From: Bacillota bacterium
Lineage (GTDB): Bacteria; Bacillota; Dehalobacteriia; UBA4068
DNA: 13,241 bases
NCBI GenBank assembly: GCA_030528765.1
Contig: JAUMYD010000007.1
Span: forward strand, 12,055 to 25,295
Direction: 5' to 3'
Shown here: one piece after another, positions 1-6,455 of the stretch
How the letters are laid out: the number at the start of each line of letters is the position of its first letter
How positions within the stretch are numbered: the first letter of the stretch is position 1
Made by a program: the position numbers and the translations under genes
Notes under the pieces: generated by a model
What the model was told of the DNA's origin: nothing
The model's input: the letters and a program-made list of their open reading frames with translations, nothing else
The model's database searches: none

Positions 1-413
1 CGCCGGTTCATCAGCTGAACAAAAGCCTCCTCGCTGCCGGATACGCCGATCCCCAAAGCCTGCCCCGCATCATTGGCCGAGCGCAGCATCAGGGCATAGA
101 GCAGATCTTCAATGCTCTGGCTTTCCCCGGGCTCCAGGTAGATGCCGCTCTCCCCCACATTCTGAAAATCATCCGGCAGGGTGACGATCCTGGAAAGATC
201 CTCTACCTGCTCCAGAGTAAGCAATGCTGTCAGGATCTTCGTGGTTGATGCGGGGGGAAGGGATTCATGAGCATTCAGCGCATAAATCACCCGTCCGGAA
301 TCGGCATCGATCAAAATAGCGGCCTTGGCATTCACCTCAAAAGCAAAGGCCGGAACTGCCGAAAGCAGAAACAGCAGCAGTGAAAAAAACAGGCTGAGAC
401 AAAATTTCTTCAC
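1..413 (-). CDS. D-alanyl-D-alanine carboxypeptidase (peptidase S11), N-terminal part, runs off the window
   Basis: Serine-type D,D-carboxypeptidase of the DacA/DacF class, which trims the terminal D-Ala of peptidoglycan stem peptides outside the membrane. Reading the minus strand from a GTG at 411-413 gives 137 complete codons before the window edge. A signal peptide is evident (VKK start, hydrophobic residues 6-20, cleavage near VPAFA-F at 24/25). The S11 catalytic motifs are visible: SxxK as PASTTKI (Ser56, Lys59) and SxN as RSANDAG (Ser112, Asn114). The KTG motif and C-terminal anchor lie outside. The GTG is chosen because a GGGAGG Shine-Dalgarno lies just upstream. The nearby ATG at 419-421 is in another frame and stops after three codons. 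It is divergent from the ZIP transporter gene. The family call is firm; the exact paralogue is not resolvable. Confidence 0.93.
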   Translation of the reverse strand, partial: MKKFCLSLFFSLLLFLLSAVPAFAFEVNAKAAILIDADSGRVIYALNAHESLPPASTTKILTALLTLEQVEDLSRIVTLPDDFQNVGESGIYLEPGESQSIEDLLYALMLRSANDAGQALGIGVSGSEEAFVQLMNR

Positions 414-527
414 GTTTTCATCCTCCCACAAAAGGGCTTCGGGTATTCTTAGTCAATTTTGACGCACAGATACAATTTCCCTTCTGCGCACAGCGAAAGG
501 GTAGTAATAAAATTCTGTGTGGCTTTC

Positions 528-556
528 TGTGGGAGCAGGCTCCGGGCTCCCGCACA
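528..556 (+). promoter_or_regulatory. GC-rich hairpin in the intergenic leader before the ZIP transporter
   Basis: GGGAGC (531-536) pairs with GCTCCC (546-551) across a 9-nt loop. Flanking TGT (528-530) can pair with ACA (554-556) over a two-base bulge. No U tract follows, so it is not a standard terminator for transcription toward the ZIP gene 55 bases downstream. It may be a leader structure or a chance GC-rich fold. The 414-610 interval otherwise shows no convincing promoter on either strand. Confidence 0.35.
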
Positions 557-610
557 AATTTCCTCCCGCCTCATAAACTGATAAAAGCAAAACGCAATCA
601 GGAGGCAGCT

Positions 611-1423
611 ATGTTGGATTCTTTCCTGAATATAGGTTATCCCCTGCAGGCACTGTTGGCTACTGTTTTTACCTGGGCACTGACCGCCTGCGGGGCGGGC
701 TTTGTATTCTTTTTTCGCAGCATGCACAAGAATATCATGGATGCAATGCTGGGCTTTGCCGCCGGAGTAATGATCGCGGCAGCGTTTTGGTCACTGCTTT
801 CCCCTGCCATTGAACTGGCTGAAGAGATCTTTTCTTCTGCCTGGCCCCCGGCAGCACTGGGCTTCCTCTCCGGTGGGCTGCTGCTCTTTCTGGGAGATAA
901 GCTCTTCAGCCGCTGGCTGGAAAGCAGCAGGGAAACAGCGGATCCGGAAAAGAAGAGCAGCCTGAAACGCTGCTGGATGCTGGTTTTCTCCATCACGCTG
1001 CACAATATCCCGGAAGGGCTGGCCGTAGGTGTGGCCTTCGCCTCCATTGCATATGGGCTGGAGGGTGCCAGCCTGCCCGCAGCCTGCCTGCTGGCAGTGG
1101 GCATCGGCATACAGAACCTTCCGGAAGGAGCAGCCGTCAGCGTACCGCTGCGCCGGGAAGGCTTTTCCCGGGGGAGATCCTTCTTTTTAGGGCAGCTAAG
1201 CGGCCTGGTGGAGCCCCTTTCCGGCCTGGTCGGAGCCCTGTTGGCCTTAAAAGCCCGCCTGTTTCTGCCCTTCCTGCTCTCCTTTGCCGCCGGTGCAATG
1301 GTCTACGTTGTGGTACAGGAATTGATCCCGGAAAGCCAGAGCAATGCGCGGAAGGAGATCATGGCCCTTTTTACTCTGATAGGCTTTTCCGTGATGATGA
1401 TCCTGGATGTAGCTCTGGGCTGA
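611..1423 (+). CDS. ZIP family metal transporter (ZupT/GufA-like)
   Basis: Integral membrane transporter of the ZIP family, which moves divalent metals such as Zn2+ (often also Fe2+ or Mn2+) into the cytoplasm. The 270-residue length and roughly eight hydrophobic segments match bacterial GufA/ZupT proteins. The metal-binding signatures are present: HNIPEG at residues 131-136 in TM4 and QNLPEG at 168-173 in TM5, with acidic residues in later helices (Glu201, Glu237). A charged cytoplasmic loop lies around residues 104-120. An AGGAGG site sits 5 bases before the ATG. The gene is monocistronic: a carboxypeptidase gene diverges upstream and a lysR gene is convergent downstream. Substrate cannot be told from sequence. 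Family call firm. Confidence 0.93.
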   Translation: MLDSFLNIGYPLQALLATVFTWALTACGAGFVFFFRSMHKNIMDAMLGFAAGVMIAAAFWSLLSPAIELAEEIFSSAWPPAALGFLSGGLLLFLGDKLFSRWLESSRETADPEKKSSLKRCWMLVFSITLHNIPEGLAVGVAFASIAYGLEGASLPAACLLAVGIGIQNLPEGAAVSVPLRREGFSRGRSFFLGQLSGLVEPLSGLVGALLALKARLFLPFLLSFAAGAMVYVVVQELIPESQSNARKEIMALFTLIGFSVMMILDVALG

Positions 1424-1648
1424 AGGCAGAGGCTTCTCCTCTACCGCAGCAAAAAGCAGCAAAAACGGGTGCAAAGAAGGGCTGCGCCCAGCTCAAATTT
1501 GTTCTTATTCCTTCTGCGCTTATGCAGAAAACTGCACAGGGAAGATAAAGCCGTTTTGAAATCTGCAAAGCACCCGGAAAAGCACCGGGCTTTCCCCAAA
1601 AAGCATTTGAAATCCCTGCCGGCCTATGTTAGGATAAGCAGGTGGCGG
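1424..1648. other. Intergenic region between convergent ZIP and lysR genes
   Basis: No credible gene was seen here. It contains several short hairpins: AGAGG/CCTCT at 1428-1442, GGGC/GCCC near 1489-1499 followed on the minus strand by TTCTTT, TTCTGC/GCAGAA at 1512-1529, and AAAGC..CCGG/CCGG..GCTTT at 1567-1593 with a two-base bulge. None has a strong U tract. The GGGC/GCCC hairpin read on the minus strand is the best, still weak, terminator candidate for lysR. The region probably holds transcript ends for both genes. Confidence 0.4.
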
Positions 1649-2536
1649 CTATTTTCGGTTCAGCACATAATCCCGGAAAAGCTGTGCCCTGGGGGCCAGC
1701 ACCCGGCCGCGCAGATATACAAAATGAAACTCCCGGTAAATGGGCAGATCCGAAAGGTGCATGATATGCAGCTTTCCCAGATTGGCTGCATCCTTCGCGG
1801 ATATATGAGAGGTCACGGAAAGTCCCATGCCCTGCTCCACACACAGATTCACCATATCTGTGTTCCCCACATAAAGGGCCGGGCGCACCCGGTAATTACC
1901 GCCATGTGCAGCCAGTGCATCCTCAAAAGCCTTACGGGTGCCGGAGACATCCTCCCGCAGCACCAAGCGATGCTCCAAAAGTTCATCCAGGCAAATACTG
2001 TCCCTCTCCAGAAAAGGAGCTCTGGCCGGTGTGATCACCACCAGCTCGTCAGAAGCGATCTTCTCATAGACCAACTCCGGATTAAGCGGGGGGCTGCCCA
2101 CCAGACCGAAATCCATAAATTTGGAAAGCAGCAGCTCTTCCAGCTCCTGCGAACTGTTATCATGAATATGGCAAATCACCTGAGGATAATCCCGACTAAA
2201 ACGGGCCAGGATAGGCGGTAGCAGATACTGGGCAGGAATGGAGCTGGCACCGATGCTCAGCTCTCCTTCAATATTATCCCGGTAATTCCGCATTTTGGCG
2301 ACTACCTGCTCCCGGTGATTCAACAGATCCTGAGCAGCAGAAAAAAACAGGCGCCCGGCTTCAGTCAGCTCAGTTTTGCGGCTGCTTCTCTCCAGAAGGA
2401 TCACGTCCAGTTCCCGTTCCAAACGGGCAATATGATTGCTCAGAGCCGGCTGCGTCAGGAAAAGGGACTCTGCCGCCTTTGAAAAGCTTTTATAGCGGGA
2501 AATTGCCAAAAAGGATTCAAGCTGATTAAAATCCAT
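1649..2536 (-). CDS. LysR family transcriptional regulator (CysB-like, selenium-metabolism-associated type)
   Basis: DNA-binding regulator of 295 residues. An N-terminal winged HTH (about residues 1-60, with the SKAAESLFLTQPALSNHI helix-turn-helix core) is followed by a linker helix and a periplasmic-binding-protein-like effector domain (about 90-290). The open frame extends ten codons further upstream, but the ATG at 2534-2536 begins the canonical MDFNQLESF and is preceded by GGGGAG at 6 bases. It is divergent from a DUF3343 (putative Se/S carrier) gene. From memory, regulators with this N-terminus next to DUF3343 proteins are annotated as selenium-metabolism-associated LysR proteins. The effector is unknown; sulfur or selenium metabolite sensing is inference from context. 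A promoter and a T-N11-A palindrome lie in the shared upstream region. Confidence 0.92.
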   Translation of the reverse strand: MDFNQLESFLAISRYKSFSKAAESLFLTQPALSNHIARLERELDVILLERSSRKTELTEAGRLFFSAAQDLLNHREQVVAKMRNYRDNIEGELSIGASSIPAQYLLPPILARFSRDYPQVICHIHDNSSQELEELLLSKFMDFGLVGSPPLNPELVYEKIASDELVVITPARAPFLERDSICLDELLEHRLVLREDVSGTRKAFEDALAAHGGNYRVRPALYVGNTDMVNLCVEQGMGLSVTSHISAKDAANLGKLHIMHLSDLPIYREFHFVYLRGRVLAPRAQLFRDYVLNRK

Positions 2537-2598
2537 AAAAAAACTCCCCGGGCCTGCGAAGGGCACAGCCTCCGCAGGGATAAAATTTTAATGGAACC

Positions 2599-2628
2599 AT
2601 AATAACATATTTTTATTTAAGCTGCCAA
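2599..2628 (-). promoter_or_regulatory. Sigma-A-type promoter for the lysR gene
   Basis: On the minus strand TTGGCA (2628-2623) is followed after 18 bases by TATTAT (2604-2599). Each hexamer is one mismatch from consensus. It lies 63 bases before the lysR start codon and points correctly. The candidate LysR-binding palindrome at 2602-2616 overlaps its -10 and spacer. Confidence 0.6.
2602..2616. promoter_or_regulatory. Candidate LysR operator (ATAA-N7-TTAT, T-N11-A)
   Basis: A dyad ATAA (2602-2605) / TTAT (2613-2616) with a 7-base spacer fits the general LysR-type T-N11-A rule. It overlaps the -10 and spacer of the lysR promoter, which would suit autorepression, and lies about 55 bases upstream of the DUF3343 start. 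A second, perfect 10-bp palindrome (TAAAATTTTA) lies at 2581-2590 near the predicted lysR transcription start. The region is AT-rich, so chance matches are possible. Confidence 0.4.
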
Positions 2629-2670
2629 TCCTTTCTTTCCGGCAAACAAATATGAAGCAGAGGAATACTT

Positions 2671-2949
2671 ATGCGAAAGCCTTCTTTTTACATGCTCTCT
2701 TTCAATTCCACCCATGATGCCATTCAGGCAGAAAAGATTCTGGAAGCACATTTCCCGGTACAGGTCATACCCACGCTGCGCAGCGTAAGCGAATCCTGTG
2801 GGATCTCCCTGCGGGTGGAGGAAGAAGAATACCCCCTGCTGCAGGAGCTTCTGGATGCAGAAACACTGAGCAAGGGGCATTTCACACTCTATCATGTCCG
2901 CAGGGAAGCCGAACAGAGAGAGCTGCTGGTGGAGCAGCTGCTGCCCTAA
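2671..2949 (+). CDS. DUF3343 domain protein (putative Se/S carrier-like)
   Basis: Small cytoplasmic protein of 92 residues in the DUF3343 family, described in Pfam as putative Se/S carrier-like. The family signature is clear: a T-x-D-A-x-x-A-E-K-x-L start (residues 14-24) and IPTLRSVSESCGISLRV around the single conserved Cys at about residue 43. That Cys is the plausible persulfide or selenide carrying site. RBS AGAGGAA lies about 8 bases before the ATG. It is divergent from the CysB-like LysR gene and followed closely by a strong terminator, so it is monocistronic. In other genomes such proteins sit near selD, yedF or cysteine desulfurase genes; none is in this window. Biochemical function is unproven. 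Confidence 0.85.
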   Translation: MRKPSFYMLSFNSTHDAIQAEKILEAHFPVQVIPTLRSVSESCGISLRVEEEEYPLLQELLDAETLSKGHFTLYHVRREAEQRELLVEQLLP

Positions 2950-2975
2950 ACCCTTTCTCTGGCCAGCCTGCAGTT

Positions 2976-4346
2976 TTATTTTTCCCAGGAATTCCAGCAG
3001 GGCTGATGCTGCACAGGCATCGGCTCTGCTTTTTTATTAGGGGCCGCAGGCGGCTTTAAAAAATAGTCCTCATGCTCCAGCAAAATGGAAAGCAGCTCCT
3101 TCCCGGCCGGGGTCATGCGGGGATCCCGCTGGTATTGCAGCAAATTCCTTCTTTCCAGGGGAACCAGGCTAAGGTGCCCTTCGTAATTTGTGCTGAAAAA
3201 GTTTTCCAGCTGCGAAAGACTGCGGCAATTTCCGAAGATGCGGCGGTTTTCCTCCAGTGCCAGATCGATCTGCAGAGTGGTCAGAACCTCGATCTTCGTA
3301 TTTAAAGGCTCGATCCCAAAGCCCAGCAGCAGGACCTTCCAACGACGCAGCTTCTCATCCAGGAGCTCCTCCGCATTCAGGTGGGCAAGCTCATCAATGT
3401 TCAGCAGCTCTTCTCCGAATTCCCGGTAGACCGTGTTTGCCATATTCCGATTGAAGGGGGAATCCAGCTTCTGCCCGATCGGCTGATAAGAACCGGCTGG
3501 GATCACATGAATGGCACCGATGCCTTCGGCTACCTGAGAAGAGCGGTGGTGCAGCAAAAGGATCGCTCGGCGCTCCGTTTTTTCCGGCGCATCCAAGGCA
3601 GCCCCGGGCATTTCCACATTATAAAGAATGGTGGCTGTATTGATGCCAATGCCTGCAAAACGATTGTCCAAATCAAAAACATCCCCGACGCGGGAACGAT
3701 TTGGCAGCAGGGAAAAGGCAGGGATCAAACGCAAAGGATAAGGTGGACGAATACGCTTTACCCGTCGAACATAGGCCATCTCATAGGCCAGATATTCGCA
3801 GCTGTCCAAAAAATCAAAGTAAGCACCGTTTTTCACGGAAACCCGCAGGTTCCCTGCATTCAAATCCCCGCTCAAAGATTCCAAAGCAAAAAGTTTACCG
3901 TTAAAAAGCTTACTGCTGTTCCCGCTCAGGCCATACTTCCGATTGGCTGCAAAGCCCTCCCGGGGATAGGGAAGAAAAGCAGCACGGGGCGGATGCTTTT
4001 CCCAATGCTGATCCGTGATTTCCACTTCTATATCGTTCAGATCATGAAAAAGCTGGCTATCCGGGGACTGCATCCAGCTGCGTTTATAAAGCAGATTACG
4101 TACCACTACCCGCCGCTGCCGGATCTGAGACTGAAATTTTTCTTTGTACAGCGCCAGGCAGTGCTCCACATATTCCCCCCGATCCTCCGGCGTGATCTCA
4201 CTGGTGATCTTAAAATTACGTATCTTTTTTTCGGTACGCGCATCCCGGATCTGAAAATAACTCACCAGAAAGCCCACGATAGGAATAATGATCGTGCTGA
4301 TCAGAGACAAAAACTGGTAAAACCTGCTGGCGAAAAAATCCTCCAC
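2976..4346 (-). CDS. Membrane-anchored Nudix-like domain protein
   Basis: 456-residue protein of unknown function. One transmembrane segment lies at residues 11-31, followed by a basic stretch (RDARTEKK), which predicts a cytoplasmic C-terminus. Residues about 50-230 match nothing I can name. Residues about 230-430 look Nudix-related: GAIHVIPAGSYQP (278-289) leads into TVYREFGEELL (305-315), which contains the RE-x-x-EE core of a Nudix box. From Gly285 to Arg308 is 23 residues; a canonical G-x5-E-x7-RE box has 14, so this box carries an insertion of about nine residues. I recall similar IPAG...REF(S)EELL modules in actinobacterial XRE-type regulators. The start is a GTG with GAGGAGG 7 bases upstream. 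It lies 49 bases downstream of ylmH, probably co-transcribed. Substrate and activity are unknown. Confidence 0.75.
   Translation of the reverse strand: MEDFFASRFYQFLSLISTIIIPIVGFLVSYFQIRDARTEKKIRNFKITSEITPEDRGEYVEHCLALYKEKFQSQIRQRRVVVRNLLYKRSWMQSPDSQLFHDLNDIEVEITDQHWEKHPPRAAFLPYPREGFAANRKYGLSGNSSKLFNGKLFALESLSGDLNAGNLRVSVKNGAYFDFLDSCEYLAYEMAYVRRVKRIRPPYPLRLIPAFSLLPNRSRVGDVFDLDNRFAGIGINTATILYNVEMPGAALDAPEKTERRAILLLHHRSSQVAEGIGAIHVIPAGSYQPIGQKLDSPFNRNMANTVYREFGEELLNIDELAHLNAEELLDEKLRRWKVLLLGFGIEPLNTKIEVLTTLQIDLALEENRRIFGNCRSLSQLENFFSTNYEGHLSLVPLERRNLLQYQRDPRMTPAGKELLSILLEHEDYFLKPPAAPNKKAEPMPVQHQPCWNSWEK
2996..3036 (+). terminator. Rho-independent terminator of the DUF3343 gene
   Basis: A 14-bp stem (AGCAGGGCTGATGC with GCATCGGCTCTGCT, all paired if two G-U wobbles are allowed) has a 7-base loop and is followed by TTTTTTA. 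It ends plus-strand transcription. It lies inside the last codons of the convergent Nudix-like gene, so its sequence is also coding on the other strand. Confidence 0.9.
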
Positions 4347-4395
4347 GCCCGCGCCTCCTCTCTTGCAGAAAAATCAAAATACCGGCGAAAAAGGA

Positions 4396-5142
4396 CTAAA
4401 ACACACGGGCAGAAACCCGCAATCTTCCCTTTCTGGTGCTGCCTACGGCCCCTTCATAAAGAAAACGACCATAGCCACGCAGAGAGACCCTGTCCCCCTG
4501 CTGCAAAAGCGTATCACCGGAAAGGCATTCCCGGTCGTTCACAGCTGCTCTGCCCCGGCTGACAAGCAGCTGGCTTTCACTGCGGGACAGATGATAAACT
4601 GCAGCCAGAAGGGCATCCAGCCGCTCTGATGCCACCTGAAAGCCCTGGGGCTCCGGAAGCAGCAGCGAAACATCCGGAAGCACATCCACCAGGCTGCAGA
4701 AAACACTGGTGCGGCGCACCTGCTGCAGCTGCTCCAGAATGAAACTCCCCATGTGGGCAAAGCAGATCAGATAGCCCCTGTTTTCGTAGATCAGTATATC
4801 CCCCAGCAGGGAGCGACGCAGCCCCAAGGAAAGCAGGGCACCAAGAAAATCCCTATGGCTCAGCTGCTCCGCGAAGCGCGCCTGCCGCGCTTTGATCTCG
4901 ATATAGCAAAGCGGCGGCTCCTCTTCATAGCCGCAAAGTTCCGGGCTGCCAAAGCAGGCCAACTTTCGCTCCGCCTCCGGGAATCCACCCCAAAAATGCA
5001 GAGGCGCCGCATTTTTTCCCAGAGGAAAGCGGGAAAGGCTATCCTGCTCTGCCAGGCTGAGAAATTCCGTATAAGTATAGCAGCAGCGGGAGAAAGCTCT
5101 TTCCGCCAGCTCTGCCCATCGTTTTTGTGCTGTTTGATCCAT
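4396..5142 (-). CDS. ylmH: YlmH family S4-domain RNA-binding protein
   Basis: 248-residue protein of the YlmH family, whose B. subtilis member is encoded in the sepF-divIVA region and has been linked to ribosome-associated quality control as an RqcP-like S4 protein. The N-terminal half carries the family hallmark HRDFLGALLSLGLRRSLLGDI spanning residues 96-116. The C-terminal S4 RNA-binding domain (about 174-232) has ERLDALLAAVYHLSRSES and VNDRECLSGDTLLQQGD. Here ylmH is away from sepF, yggT and divIVA, and is followed by a Nudix-like gene. A good promoter lies at 5218-5246. The start codon has only a weak GAAAGG site about 13 bases upstream, so translation may be modest. Family call firm. Confidence 0.9.
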   Translation of the reverse strand: MDQTAQKRWAELAERAFSRCCYTYTEFLSLAEQDSLSRFPLGKNAAPLHFWGGFPEAERKLACFGSPELCGYEEEPPLCYIEIKARQARFAEQLSHRDFLGALLSLGLRRSLLGDILIYENRGYLICFAHMGSFILEQLQQVRRTSVFCSLVDVLPDVSLLLPEPQGFQVASERLDALLAAVYHLSRSESQLLVSRGRAAVNDRECLSGDTLLQQGDRVSLRGYGRFLYEGAVGSTRKGRLRVSARVF

Positions 5143-5217
5143 ATTTCAAAAAAGACCTTTCTGAAAAACAGGCATTCACCTCAGCCCGGGCGCAGGAAAG
5201 CTGCATGCTTCTTTTCT

Positions 5218-5246
5218 ATTATACCCATCTCCGGGACTTTTGGCAA
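5218..5246 (-). promoter_or_regulatory. Sigma-A promoter for the ylmH operon
   Basis: On the minus strand TTGCCA (5246-5241), a 17-base spacer, then a perfect TATAAT (5223-5218). The predicted start near 5211 gives a leader of about 70 bases before the ylmH ATG. Confidence 0.85.
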
Positions 5247-5295
5247 TAAAAGCCTTCTGTGCAAAGTATAAAATACCAGTTACAAGCTATGATTT

Positions 5296-5324
5296 TTGAC
5301 AAGCATTTTCTCCTGTGGTATAAT
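5296..5324 (+). promoter_or_regulatory. Fully consensus sigma-A promoter with extended -10
   Basis: Perfect TTGACA (5296-5301), exactly 17 bases, perfect TATAAT (5319-5324), with TG one base before the -10 (5316-5317). It drives the secreted glucosaminidase-like gene. It diverges from the ylmH promoter, with about 50 bases between the two -35 boxes. All elements at consensus is rare for a housekeeping gene. Confidence 0.95.
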
Positions 5325-5331
5325 GCAGCGG

Positions 5332-5384
5332 TTTGCTGCTTCAGGGAATGGCTGCAGCAAAGGAAAACAGGAGGAGCTCCCTCC
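5332..5384 (+). promoter_or_regulatory. Structured leader: two hairpins between promoter and TTG start
   Basis: The predicted transcript starts near 5331. TTTGCTGC (5332-5339) pairs perfectly with GCAGCAAA (5354-5361). Then GGAGG (5370-5374) pairs with CCTCC (5380-5384), hiding a Shine-Dalgarno-like sequence that has no start codon at proper distance. The real ribosome site AAAGGAG (5389-5395) follows immediately. The fold could stabilise the mRNA or tune initiation; no known riboswitch class is recognised. Confidence 0.5.
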
Positions 5385-5404
5385 AAAGAAAGGAGTTTGA
5401 TTTT

Positions 5405-6301
5405 TTGCGCAAAGCTACTGGGAAAGCGGCAATGCTCCTGCTCACAGCAGCACTTTTGCTTCTGCTGGGCCCTGGGGCAGCTTTTGCCGCAGAGGATACT
5501 GAAAATGCAGGAACGGCAACAGCCAAGCAAAAAATCAGCAGGGATTTCATCGAAGATCTTATCTTTGCCAACAACATAAATGCACTTAGCTTTACCGATC
5601 TTCACACTGCTCTTCCCTGCTGGGGAGAACAGGGGACAGGATTTTTCGCTCCCTACCCGGTTCTGGATCACAAGGATACAGTCTATATCTATTCCGAAGC
5701 CAGGGAGGATTCCTTTCAGATCTTTCCCGTGAAAGCCGGCGATGAATGCTACCTTTTGGAAGCCTTTATCGACGGGAAATGGCACCGGGTACAGTGGAAT
5801 GGGATCAGTGGATACATTCCCAGCGCACACCTGGACCTGAGTGGCTCCAGCGCGGAATACCTCTATGTCCAGGGGCAGGATATGCGGACCATCACCGGCT
5901 ATGATGGGGAACGCTTGGAGCTCTGCCTGGAAGACGCTATGGTGGGCATGGGCGAAGCCTTTGCCCGGGCCGAAAAGAAATACGGCGTAAACGCACTCTT
6001 CCTCATCTCCATCTGTGAATTTGAATCTGCAAACGGTACCAGCAGCCTGGCCAGAAACCGCAACAATCTGGCGGGCCTGGGCGGCAGCGGAAACTGGGCC
6101 AGCTTTTCCTCCTTTGAGGATTGCGTGGATTATCTGGCAAACTTGCTTTCCAGCGAGTATCTGAATCCGGAGAGCTCCTTCTTCCACGGCTTTACCACAA
6201 GCGGTGTCTGCCAAACCTATTGCGGTGGCAGCCCGCACTGGATCAAATGCGTGGATCAATACCTGCAAAATAATTTCGAGCAGCTGCATCCGCAGCTCTA
6301 A
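5405..6301 (+). CDS. Secreted SH3-like / GH73-type glucosaminidase-domain protein
   Basis: Exported cell-wall protein of 298 residues. The frame is open from upstream, but TTG at 5405-5407 is the likely start: AAAGGAG lies 9 bases before it, and it yields a clean signal peptide (MRKATGK, hydrophobic 8-22, cleavage near GAAFA-A at 28/29). Residues about 91-145 (VYIYSEAREDS...GKWHRVQWNGISGYIPSAHL) look like a bacterial SH3 domain. Residues about 180-290 fit a lysozyme-like mannosyl-glycoprotein endo-beta-N-acetylglucosaminidase (GH73/LytG) fold: YGVNALFLISICEFESANG, with Glu207 as probable catalytic acid, then SSLARNRNNLAGLGG. It would cleave glycan strands of peptidoglycan. Eight cysteines in the mature part are notable for a secreted Bacillota protein. 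Monocistronic, with its own promoter and terminator. Confidence 0.85.
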   Translation: MRKATGKAAMLLLTAALLLLLGPGAAFAAEDTENAGTATAKQKISRDFIEDLIFANNINALSFTDLHTALPCWGEQGTGFFAPYPVLDHKDTVYIYSEAREDSFQIFPVKAGDECYLLEAFIDGKWHRVQWNGISGYIPSAHLDLSGSSAEYLYVQGQDMRTITGYDGERLELCLEDAMVGMGEAFARAEKKYGVNALFLISICEFESANGTSSLARNRNNLAGLGGSGNWASFSSFEDCVDYLANLLSSEYLNPESSFFHGFTTSGVCQTYCGGSPHWIKCVDQYLQNNFEQLHPQL

Positions 6302-6360
6302 GCAGATGGTGGACTTCCTTTTCCGGGCAGAGCCCCACCTTCTGGAATCCCTGCATGAAG

Positions 6361-6424
6361 AAGCAGCCCCTGCCTTTCATGGTGTGTAAATCACCTCGGC
6401 AGCAAAGGGGGCTGCTTTTCTTTT
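6361..6424 (+). terminator. Large multi-tier hairpin terminator after the glucosaminidase gene
   Basis: AAGCAGCCCC (6361-6370) pairs perfectly with GGGGCTGCTT (6407-6416). Inside it TGCC/GGCA and then GGTG/CACC can stack as further stems. TTTTCTTTT follows. The outer 10-bp stem and T tract support a terminator; the 36-base interior is larger than usual. Confidence 0.75.
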
Positions 6425-6455
6425 CTCTGCTTTTTTCCTGGGAAACTGCCTTTGC

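Noticed and set aside
413..421. ATG-AAA-ACG-TGA near the carboxypeptidase start, considered as a possible in-frame UGA (selenocysteine) given the nearby selenium-type genes
   Set aside because: The ATG is in a different frame from the carboxypeptidase. The GTG at 413 with its GGGAGG site explains the start without any recoding.
453..464. TTGAC motif and GTCAA/TTGAC dyad as a divergent promoter pair
   Set aside because: No acceptable -10 box occurs at 16-18 bases on either strand, and on the minus strand the start would fall on the ribosome site.
1469..2221. 250-codon open frame on the plus strand
   Set aside because: It is antisense to lysR, low in plausibility, and without a ribosome site or domain signature.
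3381..4562. 393-codon open frame on the plus strand
   Set aside because: It lies antisense to the Nudix-like gene and runs into ylmH. The translation is rich in His, Pro, Gln and Lys with no domain pattern. It is a shadow frame of GC-rich coding DNA.
5219..6289. 356-codon open frame on the minus strand
   Set aside because: It is antisense to the glucosaminidase gene, which has a promoter, signal peptide and domain motifs. The antisense product shows no recognisable family features.
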